A DNA stretch of 7,638 bases from Methanosarcinales archaeon (GCA_030666885.1 DAOUWY010000084.1:1-7638); one strand, 5' to 3'. Shown: positions 1-6,721, counted from the first letter of the stretch. Numbers and translations: made by a program. The notes: generated from the sequence alone by a model not told the origin.

Positions 1-770
1 TGCATCCACTTGGCAAGATATGTCATGGAACCACTGCACTGTACCAGGTTCAGGTGTGCACCATGGACCTGTGATATGGTATGGGCGGTGGAATCCCCTG
101 TCATGGAAACCATTACCTGGATACCCATCCTCTCAAACAGGGGCTTGATCAGCCACACATCCCCTGCCACATTGAAATCACCAAGCAGGTTGATCCTGTA
201 CTCTGATGTGATCTCAGGCTCTTTTGTACCTATTAAATGCTTTAGTGCATTACATGCAGCCTTGTAACCGTCTTTTTTGTTGCCTTTAAACCCTTCGGAC
301 TGAACCGGGATCACAGGAATCCCATGTGTTATTGTTGCGGCTTTGCACACAGCCTGCATGTCATCCCCTATAATCCCCACAATACATGTGGAATATACAA
401 AGATCACAGGAGGACTGTACAGTTCAATAATCTCGTCAATAGCACTGGTAAGTTTTTTTTCGCCACCGAATACCACATCCAGCTCCTTCATATCTGTTGT
501 GAAACTGTTGCGGAAGGTCTCCACGCCGCTGGACAAAGCACCCCTGATGTCCCATGTATAACTGGCGCATCCGATGGGACCGTGGACCAGGTGTATTGCA
601 TCGGTTACCGGGTTTAACACCACTCTTGCCCCGGAATATACACAAGCCCGCTGGCTCATGGCTCCTGCTATTGAATTATTATCACAGGCCAGGGGGACTG
701 AAGTCCCCTTTTTGACCTGCTTTTGGGCAATATATGGCAATCTTTCATTTAGCGTATTCACGACATTCAT
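1..770 (-). CDS. nifE: NifE, FeMo-cofactor scaffold subunit (partial, C-terminus outside window)
   Basis: NifE pairs with NifN to form the scaffold on which the NifB-derived iron-sulfur precursor is matured into FeMo-cofactor before transfer to NifDK. I translated this frame by hand from the ATG at 770: 256 codons remain open to the left edge. It is NifD-like (VHGPIGCASYTW, VVFGGEKKL, STCIVGIIGDD), but in place of the NifD motif GVSQSSGHH it has GNKKDGYKAAC at residues 163-173, so it is not a second NifD. Cys43, Cys68 and Cys129 match the three cluster-binding cysteines near the NifE N-terminus, and Cys245 (LVQCSGSM) matches the position equivalent to the NifD cofactor cysteine. A Shine-Dalgarno GAGAGG lies at 782-787, and the frame upstream is closed by a TGA at 786-788. 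It starts 22 bp after nifK, so the two are probably co-transcribed. About 200 C-terminal residues should lie outside, probably followed by nifN. Confidence 0.95.
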   Translation of the reverse strand, partial: MNVVNTLNERLPYIAQKQVKKGTSVPLACDNNSIAGAMSQRACVYSGARVVLNPVTDAIHLVHGPIGCASYTWDIRGALSSGVETFRNSFTTDMKELDVVFGGEKKLTSAIDEIIELYSPPVIFVYSTCIVGIIGDDMQAVCKAATITHGIPVIPVQSEGFKGNKKDGYKAACNALKHLIGTKEPEITSEYRINLLGDFNVAGDVWLIKPLFERMGIQVMVSMTGDSTAHTISQVHGAHLNLVQCSGSMTYLAKWM

Positions 771-792
771 GACTTCTCTAACCTCTCATTAT

Positions 793-2163
793 TTACTGTA
801 CTATCTCAAGCACACATTCCTCTGCATCCCTGTCCTTGCGCTCCAGGAGGGTATTTCCAATCCATTCCACCAACCTGGCAGCTCCGGCATATCCCATGAT
901 AGGGAAGTGATGCAGGTTGGCCCGGTCCATTATCGGGAATCCGATCCTGATCAGTGGGATATCTTCAGCTATGGCAATATGTTTTCCATAGGTATTCCCT
1001 ATCAGAAGGTCAACAGGATTGTTCTTGATCTTCTGGTGCAGGGTGAACAGATCTGAATTATCCAGCACTTCGGCATCAGGACTGTCAGAGCCTATCATCT
1101 CACTGGTTTCCTCAACGAATTGCTTGCTCGGGGTTCCTGATAATATAAATGCCGGTTCCATTCCCATTTCAAGGGTAAAACTGGTCAGTCCCTGGATAAT
1201 ATCAGGATCACCGAATATTGCAACCCTCTTTCCATGGAAGTGGGGGTGTGTGTCCGTCATCATATCTATAATGCGGCCACGTTCCTGTTCCAGTTTTCTT
1301 GGAATAGATACGTCTGACATGTCTGCTGCGTTCATGATAAAACGGTCTGTATTCCTAACACCAATTGGTGTGGGACCGATAAATGCAGGTACCTTGAACT
1401 TCTTTGTAAGAGACTTTGCAGCAGCGCCACCTGCCATTCTGCACATTGCAATAGTACCAAATGAATTTGCAGAATCTTCGATATCACCAATGGGTGTTCC
1501 ACCTTTAGGAAAATTTGATACCTCACCCGTGATGGGGGCATCGAACACGTCAGTGGTGTCAGGGAATACGATGTTGGATATACCCATAATAAACAGTATC
1601 CGCTTTATCTCCCTGATATCCGCAGGTTCCACAAAACCCGGGATGATATTGAGCTTGCCATTGGGCTTGCTCTTCTGGGCAAATTTTGTTACAAAAGCGT
1701 CCACCATCCTGTCATATCCTGTAAGGTGTGAGCCTACATAACTGGGTGTGGATGCTGCACATACCTTGATGGCGGGATCGATGAGTTCTTCCATCTCAGC
1801 ATCTTCTACTATGGCCTTTACATCATCACCGATAGTTTCAGCCACACAGGTGGTGTGGACAGCTATCACATCCGGGTTGTAAATGGTGGCAATATTTATC
1901 AGTGATTCTTTCAGGTTGGAAGCACCACCAAACACTGCCGTACCTTCGTAAAAACTGCTGCTGGTAGCTAAAGTCGGTTCACGGTAATGCCTGGTCAGGC
2001 ACATTCTCAAATATGACAGGCAGCCCTGTGATCCATGAGAATGGGCCATACAGTTATGCACACCCATGGCAGCAAACGATGCACCGATGGGCATACATAT
2101 CTTTGCCGGATTGATGCAAATTGCCTGGCGTTCAATTTCTTCTGCTGTAGTATAGTCTAACAT
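793..2163 (-). CDS. nifK: NifK, nitrogenase MoFe protein beta subunit
   Basis: NifK is the beta subunit of the alpha2beta2 dinitrogenase and shares the P-cluster with NifD. With the start used here (456 residues), the P-cluster cysteines are Cys23 (NPAKICMPIGA), Cys48 (HGSQGCLSY) and Cys106 (HTTCVAETIGDD), and the serine that can ligate the oxidised cluster is Ser141 (TPSYVGSHLTGYD). VFGGASNLKESL and the IGPTPIGVRNTD stretch are also typical. The protein lacks the roughly 50-residue N-terminal extension of Azotobacter NifK, as expected for the short clostridial and methanogen type. A longer frame begins with GTG at 2172, but that GTG lies inside the perfect Shine-Dalgarno AGGAGGT at 2171-2177, which is 7 nt upstream of the ATG at 2163; the ATG is therefore the better start. 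The nifD stop codon overlaps this ribosome-binding site, implying translational coupling. No key residue is missing. Confidence 0.97.
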   Translation of the reverse strand: MLDYTTAEEIERQAICINPAKICMPIGASFAAMGVHNCMAHSHGSQGCLSYLRMCLTRHYREPTLATSSSFYEGTAVFGGASNLKESLINIATIYNPDVIAVHTTCVAETIGDDVKAIVEDAEMEELIDPAIKVCAASTPSYVGSHLTGYDRMVDAFVTKFAQKSKPNGKLNIIPGFVEPADIREIKRILFIMGISNIVFPDTTDVFDAPITGEVSNFPKGGTPIGDIEDSANSFGTIAMCRMAGGAAAKSLTKKFKVPAFIGPTPIGVRNTDRFIMNAADMSDVSIPRKLEQERGRIIDMMTDTHPHFHGKRVAIFGDPDIIQGLTSFTLEMGMEPAFILSGTPSKQFVEETSEMIGSDSPDAEVLDNSDLFTLHQKIKNNPVDLLIGNTYGKHIAIAEDIPLIRIGFPIMDRANLHHFPIMGYAGAARLVEWIGNTLLERKDRDAEECVLEIVQ

Positions 2164-2170
2164 ATTCCCC

Positions 2171-2177
2171 ACCTCCT
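2171..2177 (-). promoter_or_regulatory. Ribosome-binding site of nifK
   Basis: AGGAGGT on the minus strand, separated by 7 nt (GGGGAAT) from the ATG at 2163. It overlaps both the TAG stop of nifD (2176-2178) and the alternative GTG at 2170-2172, which argues against that GTG as the start. Confidence 0.85.
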
Positions 2178-3756
2178 ATGCTGCCTTCCATGGAGGGTTC
2201 ATTAATTTCCATGTAGGGGAATGTATCGCCATATCCACATCCCTGGCAAAGTTCAACACACCTGAAAAGCCGGTATAGCGGCCGCTGTAGTCGTAAGAGT
2301 GTATCTGCCTGGACGGAACACCCATCTTTTGGGCCCAGTATTTGTCCTTGATCCCGGAACAATACAGGTCCGGTTTCAATTCGTTTATCAGGAATTCCGT
2401 TTCATGATGGTTCAGGTCATCGACTACAATGACACCTTCTCTTAGTTCCGGCATCATACCGTCATACTCCATCAGCCCGATCTGTTCCTTGAGTTCGGCC
2501 ATTCTCTCCGGAGTAATAGGAGGCACCACACTATCATCTTTTTCATAGTGTATATCTTCAAGTATGGAACTGGTAGCCTTCTTCTTCATCGTTGATAGAA
2601 TCTGCCGCCCTTCATAATCATCCCTGTGTGCGAACTGGTATCCTGCCATCGCTACGCTCATGCCAATATCCTCGAAAAGATTGACATAGTGGTGGGCTCT
2701 TGATCCTCCGGCATATATAAATGCTGTCTTCCCCTGGAGTTTCTTTTTATAGTATTCAAGTCCGGGCTGGATCTTTGCTATCTCATCCTTAATGATCTCC
2801 TCAGTCTTTTTCGTGATATCCGGATCATCAAAGTACTTAGCCATCTTATTCAATGATTTAGTTGTCTGCTTAATACCAAGGTAGTTCACCTTCAACCAGG
2901 GAACACCGTATTTTTCTTCCATCATCCTGTTTGTGTAATTGATGGACCTGTGGCACAGCAGGATGCTCAGCTTTGCCTGATGTGCTTTTGCAATGTCATG
3001 GAATGAAGCATCCCCTGTTAAGGTGGAAACTATACGGTAACCGATCTTTTCAAACAGGGGTTTGATCTCCCACATGTCTCCGCCAATATTATATTCACCG
3101 AATACATTGATATCGAAAGGAGTAGGATCCTTTAGTTCCTCGGTACCTACCAGGTGTTCCATTATTAAATTGCTGGCAATGTGGTGTCCTGATGACTGGC
3201 TGACACCCCTGTATCCTTCACAATGGGCTGCCATGACTATGATGCCATGCTCCTTTTCAGCTTCCAGTGCAATAGAATCTATATCGTCACCAATAAGTCC
3301 GACAGGGCATGTGGCAAATATGCAAATGGCTCCTGGATTGAATATCTCGACCGCTTCATCAATAGCCTGTTTTAGCTTCTTCTCGCCTCCGAACACGACA
3401 TCGGTCTCCTGCATATCAGTTGATATGCAATATTGCATGTAATTGTCCTGACCGTCCACAGCTCTGGCAAAATTACGTCTGACACCCCAGGTATAATAAC
3501 TACAGCCTATGGGACCGTGGATTAAGCATAATACATCTTTGATAGGTCCGATCACAACACCCTTGGTTCCTGCAAAAGTACAGCCGCGGTTAGATGCGAT
3601 TCCAGGGACAACTTTTGTGTTTGCTTCAATGTGGTTATCTATTTCGCAGCTCTTAACAGCTAAATGCTTGCGCCGGTTCTTAGCTACTTTTTCAGGATAA
3701 ACCTTGAGCATATCATCTATTATCTTTTCACTCTGTTCAACTGCTGTGGAACTCAT
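2176..3756 (-). CDS. nifD: NifD, nitrogenase MoFe protein alpha subunit (group III / Clostridium-like)
   Basis: NifD is the alpha subunit of dinitrogenase and holds the FeMo-cofactor active site. In this 526-residue protein the P-cluster ligands are Cys59 (NRGCTFAGTKG), Cys85 (HGPIGCSYYTW) and Cys150 (ATCPVGLIGDD). The cofactor ligands are Cys268 (LLCHRSINY) and His486 (QIHSYDYSGRY). Residues lining the substrate site are also kept: Val67, Arg93, Gln187 and His191 (GVSQSSGHH), and the Arg of GGSRAHH. The GGSR motif and the NifEN-type neighbour favour a Mo enzyme over the V or Fe-only forms. At about 496 residues or fewer, Azotobacter-type NifD is shorter; the extra length here lies around residues 395-445, between FAHRDDYEGR and VIVVDDLNHHE, the place of the known Clostridium pasteurianum insertion. 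The ATG at 3756 overlaps the nifI2 stop by 1 bp (TAATG), with Shine-Dalgarno GAGGTGAG upstream, pointing to coupled translation. Confidence 0.98.
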   Translation of the reverse strand: MSSTAVEQSEKIIDDMLKVYPEKVAKNRRKHLAVKSCEIDNHIEANTKVVPGIASNRGCTFAGTKGVVIGPIKDVLCLIHGPIGCSYYTWGVRRNFARAVDGQDNYMQYCISTDMQETDVVFGGEKKLKQAIDEAVEIFNPGAICIFATCPVGLIGDDIDSIALEAEKEHGIIVMAAHCEGYRGVSQSSGHHIASNLIMEHLVGTEELKDPTPFDINVFGEYNIGGDMWEIKPLFEKIGYRIVSTLTGDASFHDIAKAHQAKLSILLCHRSINYTNRMMEEKYGVPWLKVNYLGIKQTTKSLNKMAKYFDDPDITKKTEEIIKDEIAKIQPGLEYYKKKLQGKTAFIYAGGSRAHHYVNLFEDIGMSVAMAGYQFAHRDDYEGRQILSTMKKKATSSILEDIHYEKDDSVVPPITPERMAELKEQIGLMEYDGMMPELREGVIVVDDLNHHETEFLINELKPDLYCSGIKDKYWAQKMGVPSRQIHSYDYSGRYTGFSGVLNFARDVDMAIHSPTWKLMNPPWKAA

Positions 3757-4148
3757 TATGTACTCACCTCTCTACCTACAGTGCTGTCTCCTTCCTCACC
3801 AGTCCTGATCCGCATGGATTCAGTAATGTCCGATACGAAGATCTTACCATCACCGGTATGCCCGGTCTGGTTTATAGCTATGATCTTTTCTATCACATTC
3901 TCTGCAGCTTTGTCATCCACCACAATCGTGAACATGCGCTTGGGAATAAAACTAATGCAGTCCTTTGTATTGATCTCTGGTTCATCTTCCTGATCAGGTA
4001 GAGGTGGATCGAACTCATAGCACAGACCCTTCTGCTTTCCCCGTCCCATGACCACCCTGACCGTGAACGAAGGATACCCGCAGCCCAGGAGTGCATCCTT
4101 GGTCTTCTGTATCTTGTTCATTCTGATGATAGCTGTAATTTCCTTCAT
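3756..4148 (-). CDS. nifI2: NifI2, PII-like nitrogenase switch-off regulator
   Basis: NifI2 is a PII-family protein that, together with NifI1, binds NifDK and inhibits nitrogenase after ammonium addition; 2-oxoglutarate and ATP relieve this in methanogens. The 130-residue protein has the PII fold signatures: KEITAIIRMNKIQKTKDALLGCG at the start (beta1-alpha1), GRGKQKG at 35-41, GDGKIFV at 99-105 and a C-terminal IRTGEEGD. The T-loop (about 42-67) is long, acidic and proline-rich (PPLPDQEDEPE) and has no uridylylation tyrosine context as in GlnB/GlnK, which is the hallmark of NifI2 against the shorter NifI1. Position between nifI1 and nifD is diagnostic. The ATG at 4148 is preceded by AGGAG at 4158-4162; the 34-bp gap after nifI1 is the largest inside the operon. 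The stop codon overlaps the nifD start. Confidence 0.95.
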   Translation of the reverse strand: MKEITAIIRMNKIQKTKDALLGCGYPSFTVRVVMGRGKQKGLCYEFDPPLPDQEDEPEINTKDCISFIPKRMFTIVVDDKAAENVIEKIIAINQTGHTGDGKIFVSDITESMRIRTGEEGDSTVGREVST

Positions 4149-4182
4149 TTTTCGTATCTCCTGTACGTTTTCGAAAGCAGGA

Positions 4183-4500
4183 CTATAATCCTGATTCGCC
4201 TGTGCGTACTGTGTATGCTTCTTTTACAGGGCTTACGAATATCTTGCCGTCTCCGTATTTTCCAGTATATGCGGATTCTTTAATGGTCTCGATAACTTTC
4301 GATTTATCTTCATCCTCCACCACAAGCATGAGCATGGTCTTGGGCAGTTCATCATACTGCACATCTGCCGTATGGATGCCTTTCTGCTTTCCTCTTCCAA
4401 ACACTTCCATTTTGGTAAGTGAGACAAATCCTGCCTTTTCAAGACTCTCAACCACGTCAGCTTCTTTAGCTGGGCGTACAATGGCTCTTATCATCTGCAT
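4183..4500 (-). CDS. nifI1: NifI1, PII-like nitrogenase switch-off regulator
   Basis: NifI1 works with NifI2 in post-translational inhibition of nitrogenase at the NifDK component. The 105-residue protein shows PII features: MIRAIVRPAKEADVVESLEKAGF (beta1-alpha1), GRGKQKG at 35-41, GDGKIFV at 83-89, and VRTGESG at the end. Its T-loop is short (about 42-53, IHTADVQYDELP) compared with ordinary PII proteins and with NifI2, as is usual for NifI1. The start at 4500 has AAGGAGG 7 nt upstream, and that sequence overlaps the nifH stop TAA; a second ATG two codons later is less well placed. The gene follows nifH by 12 bp. An ordinary GlnK is unlikely because there is no amtB neighbour and the T-loop is wrong. 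Confidence 0.95.
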   Translation of the reverse strand: MQMIRAIVRPAKEADVVESLEKAGFVSLTKMEVFGRGKQKGIHTADVQYDELPKTMLMLVVEDEDKSKVIETIKESAYTGKYGDGKIFVSPVKEAYTVRTGESGL

Positions 4501-4512
4501 TTTTTTTCCTCC

Positions 4513-5337
4513 TTATAACTCGACAATACCAAACTCCAACATCATGGATTCTATATCTTCCATTTCCATGGGTTCGGGTACCACGAACTTCTCATTGTTC
4601 TCTATGTTCCTTGCCAGGGTCAGGTATTCATTGGCCTGGTTTGATTCCGGATCGAACTCGATCACGGTCTGTTTATTGATCTCAGCCCGCTGTACCAGGT
4701 TATCCCTGGGTATAAAATGAATGAGCTGGCTGCCCAGTCTTTCGGCAAAAGCTGCAAGCAGTTCTTTCTCGCCATCCACCTTCCTGCTGTTGCAGATTAT
4801 TCCACCCAGGCGTGCACCGCCTTTTGCGAACTTGGAAATGCCCTTACAGATATTATTGGCTGCATAGATAGCCATCATTTCACCGCTGGCTACGATGTAG
4901 ATCTCCTGTGCTTTACCTTCCCTGATAGGCATGGCAAAACCTCCACATACTACATCACCCAGGACGTCATAAAATACATAATCCAGATCATCCGTGTATG
5001 CTCCCAGATTTTCCAGCAGGTTGATAGACGTGATGATACCCCTTCCTGCACAGCCTACACCCGGCTCCGGACCGCCTGATTCCACACACTTTATGCCACC
5101 AAATCCATCCTGCAGCAGGATGTCAAGCTCAACACTTTCTTCATCCCCTTCACTTCGCAGGGTGTCCAGTACGGTTTTCTGGTTCAGACCGCCCAAAAGC
5201 ATCCTGGTTGAGTCTGCCTTCGGGTCGCAACCCACCAGGAGTATCTTCTTCCCCAATGTTGACAGTGCTGCTGTCAGGTTCTGGGTAGTGGTGGACTTAC
5301 CGATACCACCTTTTCCATATATCGCTACTTGTCTCAT
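4513..5337 (-). CDS. nifH: NifH, nitrogenase Fe protein (dinitrogenase reductase)
   Basis: NifH is the homodimeric ATP-dependent reductase that passes electrons to NifDK and also acts in cofactor assembly. The 274-residue sequence has the P-loop GKGGIGKST at 8-16, Switch I around CDPKADSTR (37-45), the [4Fe-4S] ligands Cys96 (GVGCAGRG) and Cys131 (DVVCGGFAMP), and Switch II DVLGD at 124-128. Arg99 is the residue that is ADP-ribosylated in bacteria with DraT; whether that happens here is unknown, since NifI1/NifI2 provide a different switch-off route. Length is normal for the clostridial/methanogen type, which lacks the longer Azotobacter tail. The frame begins at ATG 5337 behind GGAGGT at 5343-5348. 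As first gene of the operon it lies directly below the TATA box and inverted repeat described separately. Confidence 0.99.
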   Translation of the reverse strand: MRQVAIYGKGGIGKSTTTQNLTAALSTLGKKILLVGCDPKADSTRMLLGGLNQKTVLDTLRSEGDEESVELDILLQDGFGGIKCVESGGPEPGVGCAGRGIITSINLLENLGAYTDDLDYVFYDVLGDVVCGGFAMPIREGKAQEIYIVASGEMMAIYAANNICKGISKFAKGGARLGGIICNSRKVDGEKELLAAFAERLGSQLIHFIPRDNLVQRAEINKQTVIEFDPESNQANEYLTLARNIENNEKFVVPEPMEMEDIESMMLEFGIVEL

Positions 5338-5367
5338 TTACGTACCTCCAAATGTATTATATTTATA

Positions 5368-5382
5368 TACTAGTGTATAGTA
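5368..5382. repeat. Short inverted repeat in the nifH leader
   Basis: TACTA (5368-5372), 5-nt spacer, TAGTA (5378-5382). Its right arm overlaps the left arm of the larger inverted repeat, so it could be an extra half-site for the same regulator or a weak hairpin in the nifH leader. Arms are only 5 bp and AT-rich, so chance is a real alternative. Confidence 0.3.
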
Positions 5383-5409
5383 CATCAGCAATCTACTGTA
5401 GATGTACTA
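5378..5409. promoter_or_regulatory. Inverted repeat, candidate NrpR operator at nifH
   Basis: The arms TAGTACATC (5378-5386) and GATGTACTA (5401-5409) are perfect 9-bp inverted repeats, 14 nt apart, with centres 23 bp apart. Nested inside is a second perfect palindrome ATCTAC-T-GTAGAT (5391-5403). The structure begins just downstream of the TATA box and covers the expected transcription start, where a bound repressor would block polymerase. A copy of the inner word occurs at the nrpR promoter. NrpR as the binder is inference; the sequence differs from the GGAA-N6-TTCC operator of Methanococcus maripaludis. Confidence 0.6.
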
Positions 5410-5410
5410 A

Positions 5411-5418
5411 TATATAAA
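5411..5418 (-). promoter_or_regulatory. TATA box of the nif operon promoter
   Basis: TTTATATA on the minus strand, a close match to the archaeal TATA consensus, with purine-containing AGGAA just upstream as a possible weak BRE. Archaeal transcription normally begins about 22-27 nt past the TATA centre, predicting a start near 5388-5391 and a leader of about 50 nt before the nifH ATG. Confidence 0.7.
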
Positions 5419-5420
5419 GA

Positions 5421-5668
5421 TTCCTATGAAAAAAGAATAAAATGAAAAATATATATCTCCACAAATATCTTTTTAAGTGAAAAAATCAACGTCTATAGAT
5501 TGAATATATAATAATATGCGCGAATTATCAAAATAATGCAATGACTTTTGGTTACCCGAAAATAATCCCATATATCGCAAACTATCTAATGAAAAACATG
5601 TCAAGGGCATTTCAGGTGTGGACATAACATTCTCTTGGTAAAACTCAAAACAGTAATATTGAAAGGTC
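5421..5668. other. Non-coding AT-rich region upstream of the nif promoter
   Basis: This stretch lies between the end of nrpR and the nifH TATA box. Apart from the candidate distal promoter at 5485-5511 I find no convincing gene or RNA gene on either strand. On the minus strand it holds T-rich runs just after the nrpR stop (5641-5654) and at 5429-5442, which could act as U-rich archaeal terminators for nrpR or for a short transcript from the distal promoter, but there is no stable hairpin. Minor palindromes such as GGTTACC at 5552-5558 are too short to interpret. Confidence 0.5.
5485..5511 (-). promoter_or_regulatory. Candidate distal promoter with nrpR-like TATA and operator word
   Basis: On the minus strand TTATATAT (5504-5511) is followed by ATCTATAG (5493-5500) and then GTTGAT (5485-5490). 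TATATATT and ATCTATAG are exactly the words found in the nrpR promoter, but here they are 3 nt closer together and the right half is changed. Transcription from it would start near 5480-5485, giving a nifH leader of about 145 nt or a short independent RNA. No start codon with a reading frame of note follows it before nifH. Confidence 0.4.
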
Positions 5669-6649
5669 CTAAAATATTGTATTCATTTCACTATAATCCA
5701 TCATCGAACTGACCGGGTATGTTGATACTTCGATCCCTTTTTCGACTACTGCTGCCAGAGGGTTGACACCGGCATAAATGGGTATACCTATTTTACCCGG
5801 ACTGATAGGAGCAGAAAGAACTGTATCGCCTGCGTGGATATGTCCGATAACACCACCGATATCTGCACTATTAAGCCTGTCAATTATATCCATGATATTT
5901 TCATGAGCAATGATCGGAGCCTCCCGAAGATTAGCCAGAAGTAAGCCGCTGCCATGGTCCAGTATACCCATAACATCAGTCATTCGTTTGGACAGGAATA
6001 TCTTGATGGGGTCAAGTGAAGTCCCGGTATATGAGATCAAGTCTGTGAAACGTACAGGTATACCATTATTTACCTGGATGATCCCGCCATATTTAGTTTC
6101 AATAGGAATACCCTGCTTCAGGAGAACTCCATCTATTGTTATTGAACATATTGTAGCAATTCCTACTGATCCCTGCGGCACTGTAATATTGGATACTTTG
6201 TCCCCTTCTTCAAAAATATGACACATGGGGCTAACAGTATAACCTCCCTGTATCACAGCCTGGATCAAATCCATGTTTTTATCAAAGTCATCTTTATCCA
6301 TAATAGATAGATTGGTAATTATGTTCCCGCTTTTTTTATAGGGATCAAAAGTCGTACTGTATAGCAGTTCCTGGATACGGCTGATGACAAAACCCATCCT
6401 ATCCCCGACAAGAGCATTGTTTATTTCGGCAATCCCCTTTTTTGTTATGATCCTTCCGGAATAGCCGACCCTTTTAGTAAATCCTTTTGCATCCAGTATC
6501 TTCAGGTGATACCTGACACCCCTCTCTCCCAGTGAATATCCCCTCTCATTCATATTATCTGCAATCAGCCGTGCACCTATAGGTTCATTGTTTTCAACAA
6601 TTGTTTTCAATATCTCGATTATTAATCTTTGGGTAGTAAATTCAGTCAT
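5669..6649 (-). CDS. nrpR: NrpR, nitrogen-responsive transcriptional repressor (single effector domain, NrpRI type)
   Basis: NrpR is the euryarchaeal repressor of nif and glnA; 2-oxoglutarate, which rises under nitrogen limitation, releases it from DNA. From the ATG at 6649 the protein has 326 residues. Residues about 5-72 form a winged helix, with the recognition helix near GERGVRYHLKIL (41-52) and a wing around VGYSGRIITKKG. From about 84 to 320 there is one NrpR/DUF128 effector domain (GFVISRIQELLYSTTFD, GGYTVSP, GSVGIATICSITIDGVLLKQGIP, GGVIGHIHAGDTVLSAP, GIPIYAGVNPLAAVVEKGIEV). Methanococcus NrpR has two such domains, while Methanosarcina splits them into NrpRI (HTH plus one domain) and NrpRII; this matches NrpRI. 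A frame extension begins with TTG at 6658, but GGAG at 6653-6656 overlaps it, so the ATG is preferred despite a short 3-nt spacing. It has its own promoter, separate from nif. Confidence 0.9.
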   Translation of the reverse strand: MTEFTTQRLIIEILKTIVENNEPIGARLIADNMNERGYSLGERGVRYHLKILDAKGFTKRVGYSGRIITKKGIAEINNALVGDRMGFVISRIQELLYSTTFDPYKKSGNIITNLSIMDKDDFDKNMDLIQAVIQGGYTVSPMCHIFEEGDKVSNITVPQGSVGIATICSITIDGVLLKQGIPIETKYGGIIQVNNGIPVRFTDLISYTGTSLDPIKIFLSKRMTDVMGILDHGSGLLLANLREAPIIAHENIMDIIDRLNSADIGGVIGHIHAGDTVLSAPISPGKIGIPIYAGVNPLAAVVEKGIEVSTYPVSSMMDYSEMNTIF

Positions 6650-6691
6650 ATGCTCCAATCCCGGATTTTACATATCAAGATAATTAAGTCG

Positions 6692-6707
6692 GCAATCCAC
6701 TATAGAT
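6692..6707 (-). promoter_or_regulatory. Candidate NrpR operator at its own promoter
   Basis: ATCTATAGTGGATTGC on the minus strand differs from the nifH copy (ATCTACAGTAGATTGC, 5388-5403) at only 2 of 16 positions and is placed at the same distance from its TATA box. Here the palindrome is imperfect (4 of 6 pairs) and the outer 9-bp arms seen at nifH are missing, which would fit weaker binding and autoregulation. The identity of the binding protein is inferred. Confidence 0.55.
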
Positions 6708-6713
6708 TTTATA

Positions 6714-6721
6714 ATATATAA
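6714..6721 (-). promoter_or_regulatory. TATA box of nrpR
   Basis: TTATATAT on the minus strand, followed by further AT-rich sequence. The predicted start is near 6690, about 40 nt before the nrpR ATG. The box lies in the 82-bp gap after the acetyltransferase gene, so nrpR can be transcribed alone. It aligns without gaps to the nifH TATA box together with the downstream operator word. Confidence 0.6.

Noticed and set aside
436..645. 69-codon minus-strand frame inside nifE
   Set aside because: It is in another frame than nifE, whose continuous translation to the edge matches the family well; no sign of a frameshift.
1..770. nifE as a possible second nifD or a vnf/anf alpha subunit
   Set aside because: It lacks the GVSQxxGHH motif and the arginine context of NifD, while cysteine spacing fits NifE and it follows nifK.
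574..1056. 160-codon plus-strand frame across the nifE-nifK junction
   Set aside because: Antisense to two well-supported genes, no ribosome-binding site and no domain; chance frame.
1019..1741. 240-codon plus-strand frame opposite nifK
   Set aside because: It lies entirely antisense to a nifK with all ligands intact, and its translation has no recognisable motif; it is a shadow frame.
5421..5668. CRISPR array, tRNA or riboswitch in the long intergenic gap
   Set aside because: No regularly spaced repeats, no cloverleaf and no conserved riboswitch-like core could be found by eye on either strand.
5641..5668. Intrinsic terminator after nrpR
   Set aside because: Only modest T-rich runs are present on the minus strand, with no hairpin; too weak to list as a terminator.
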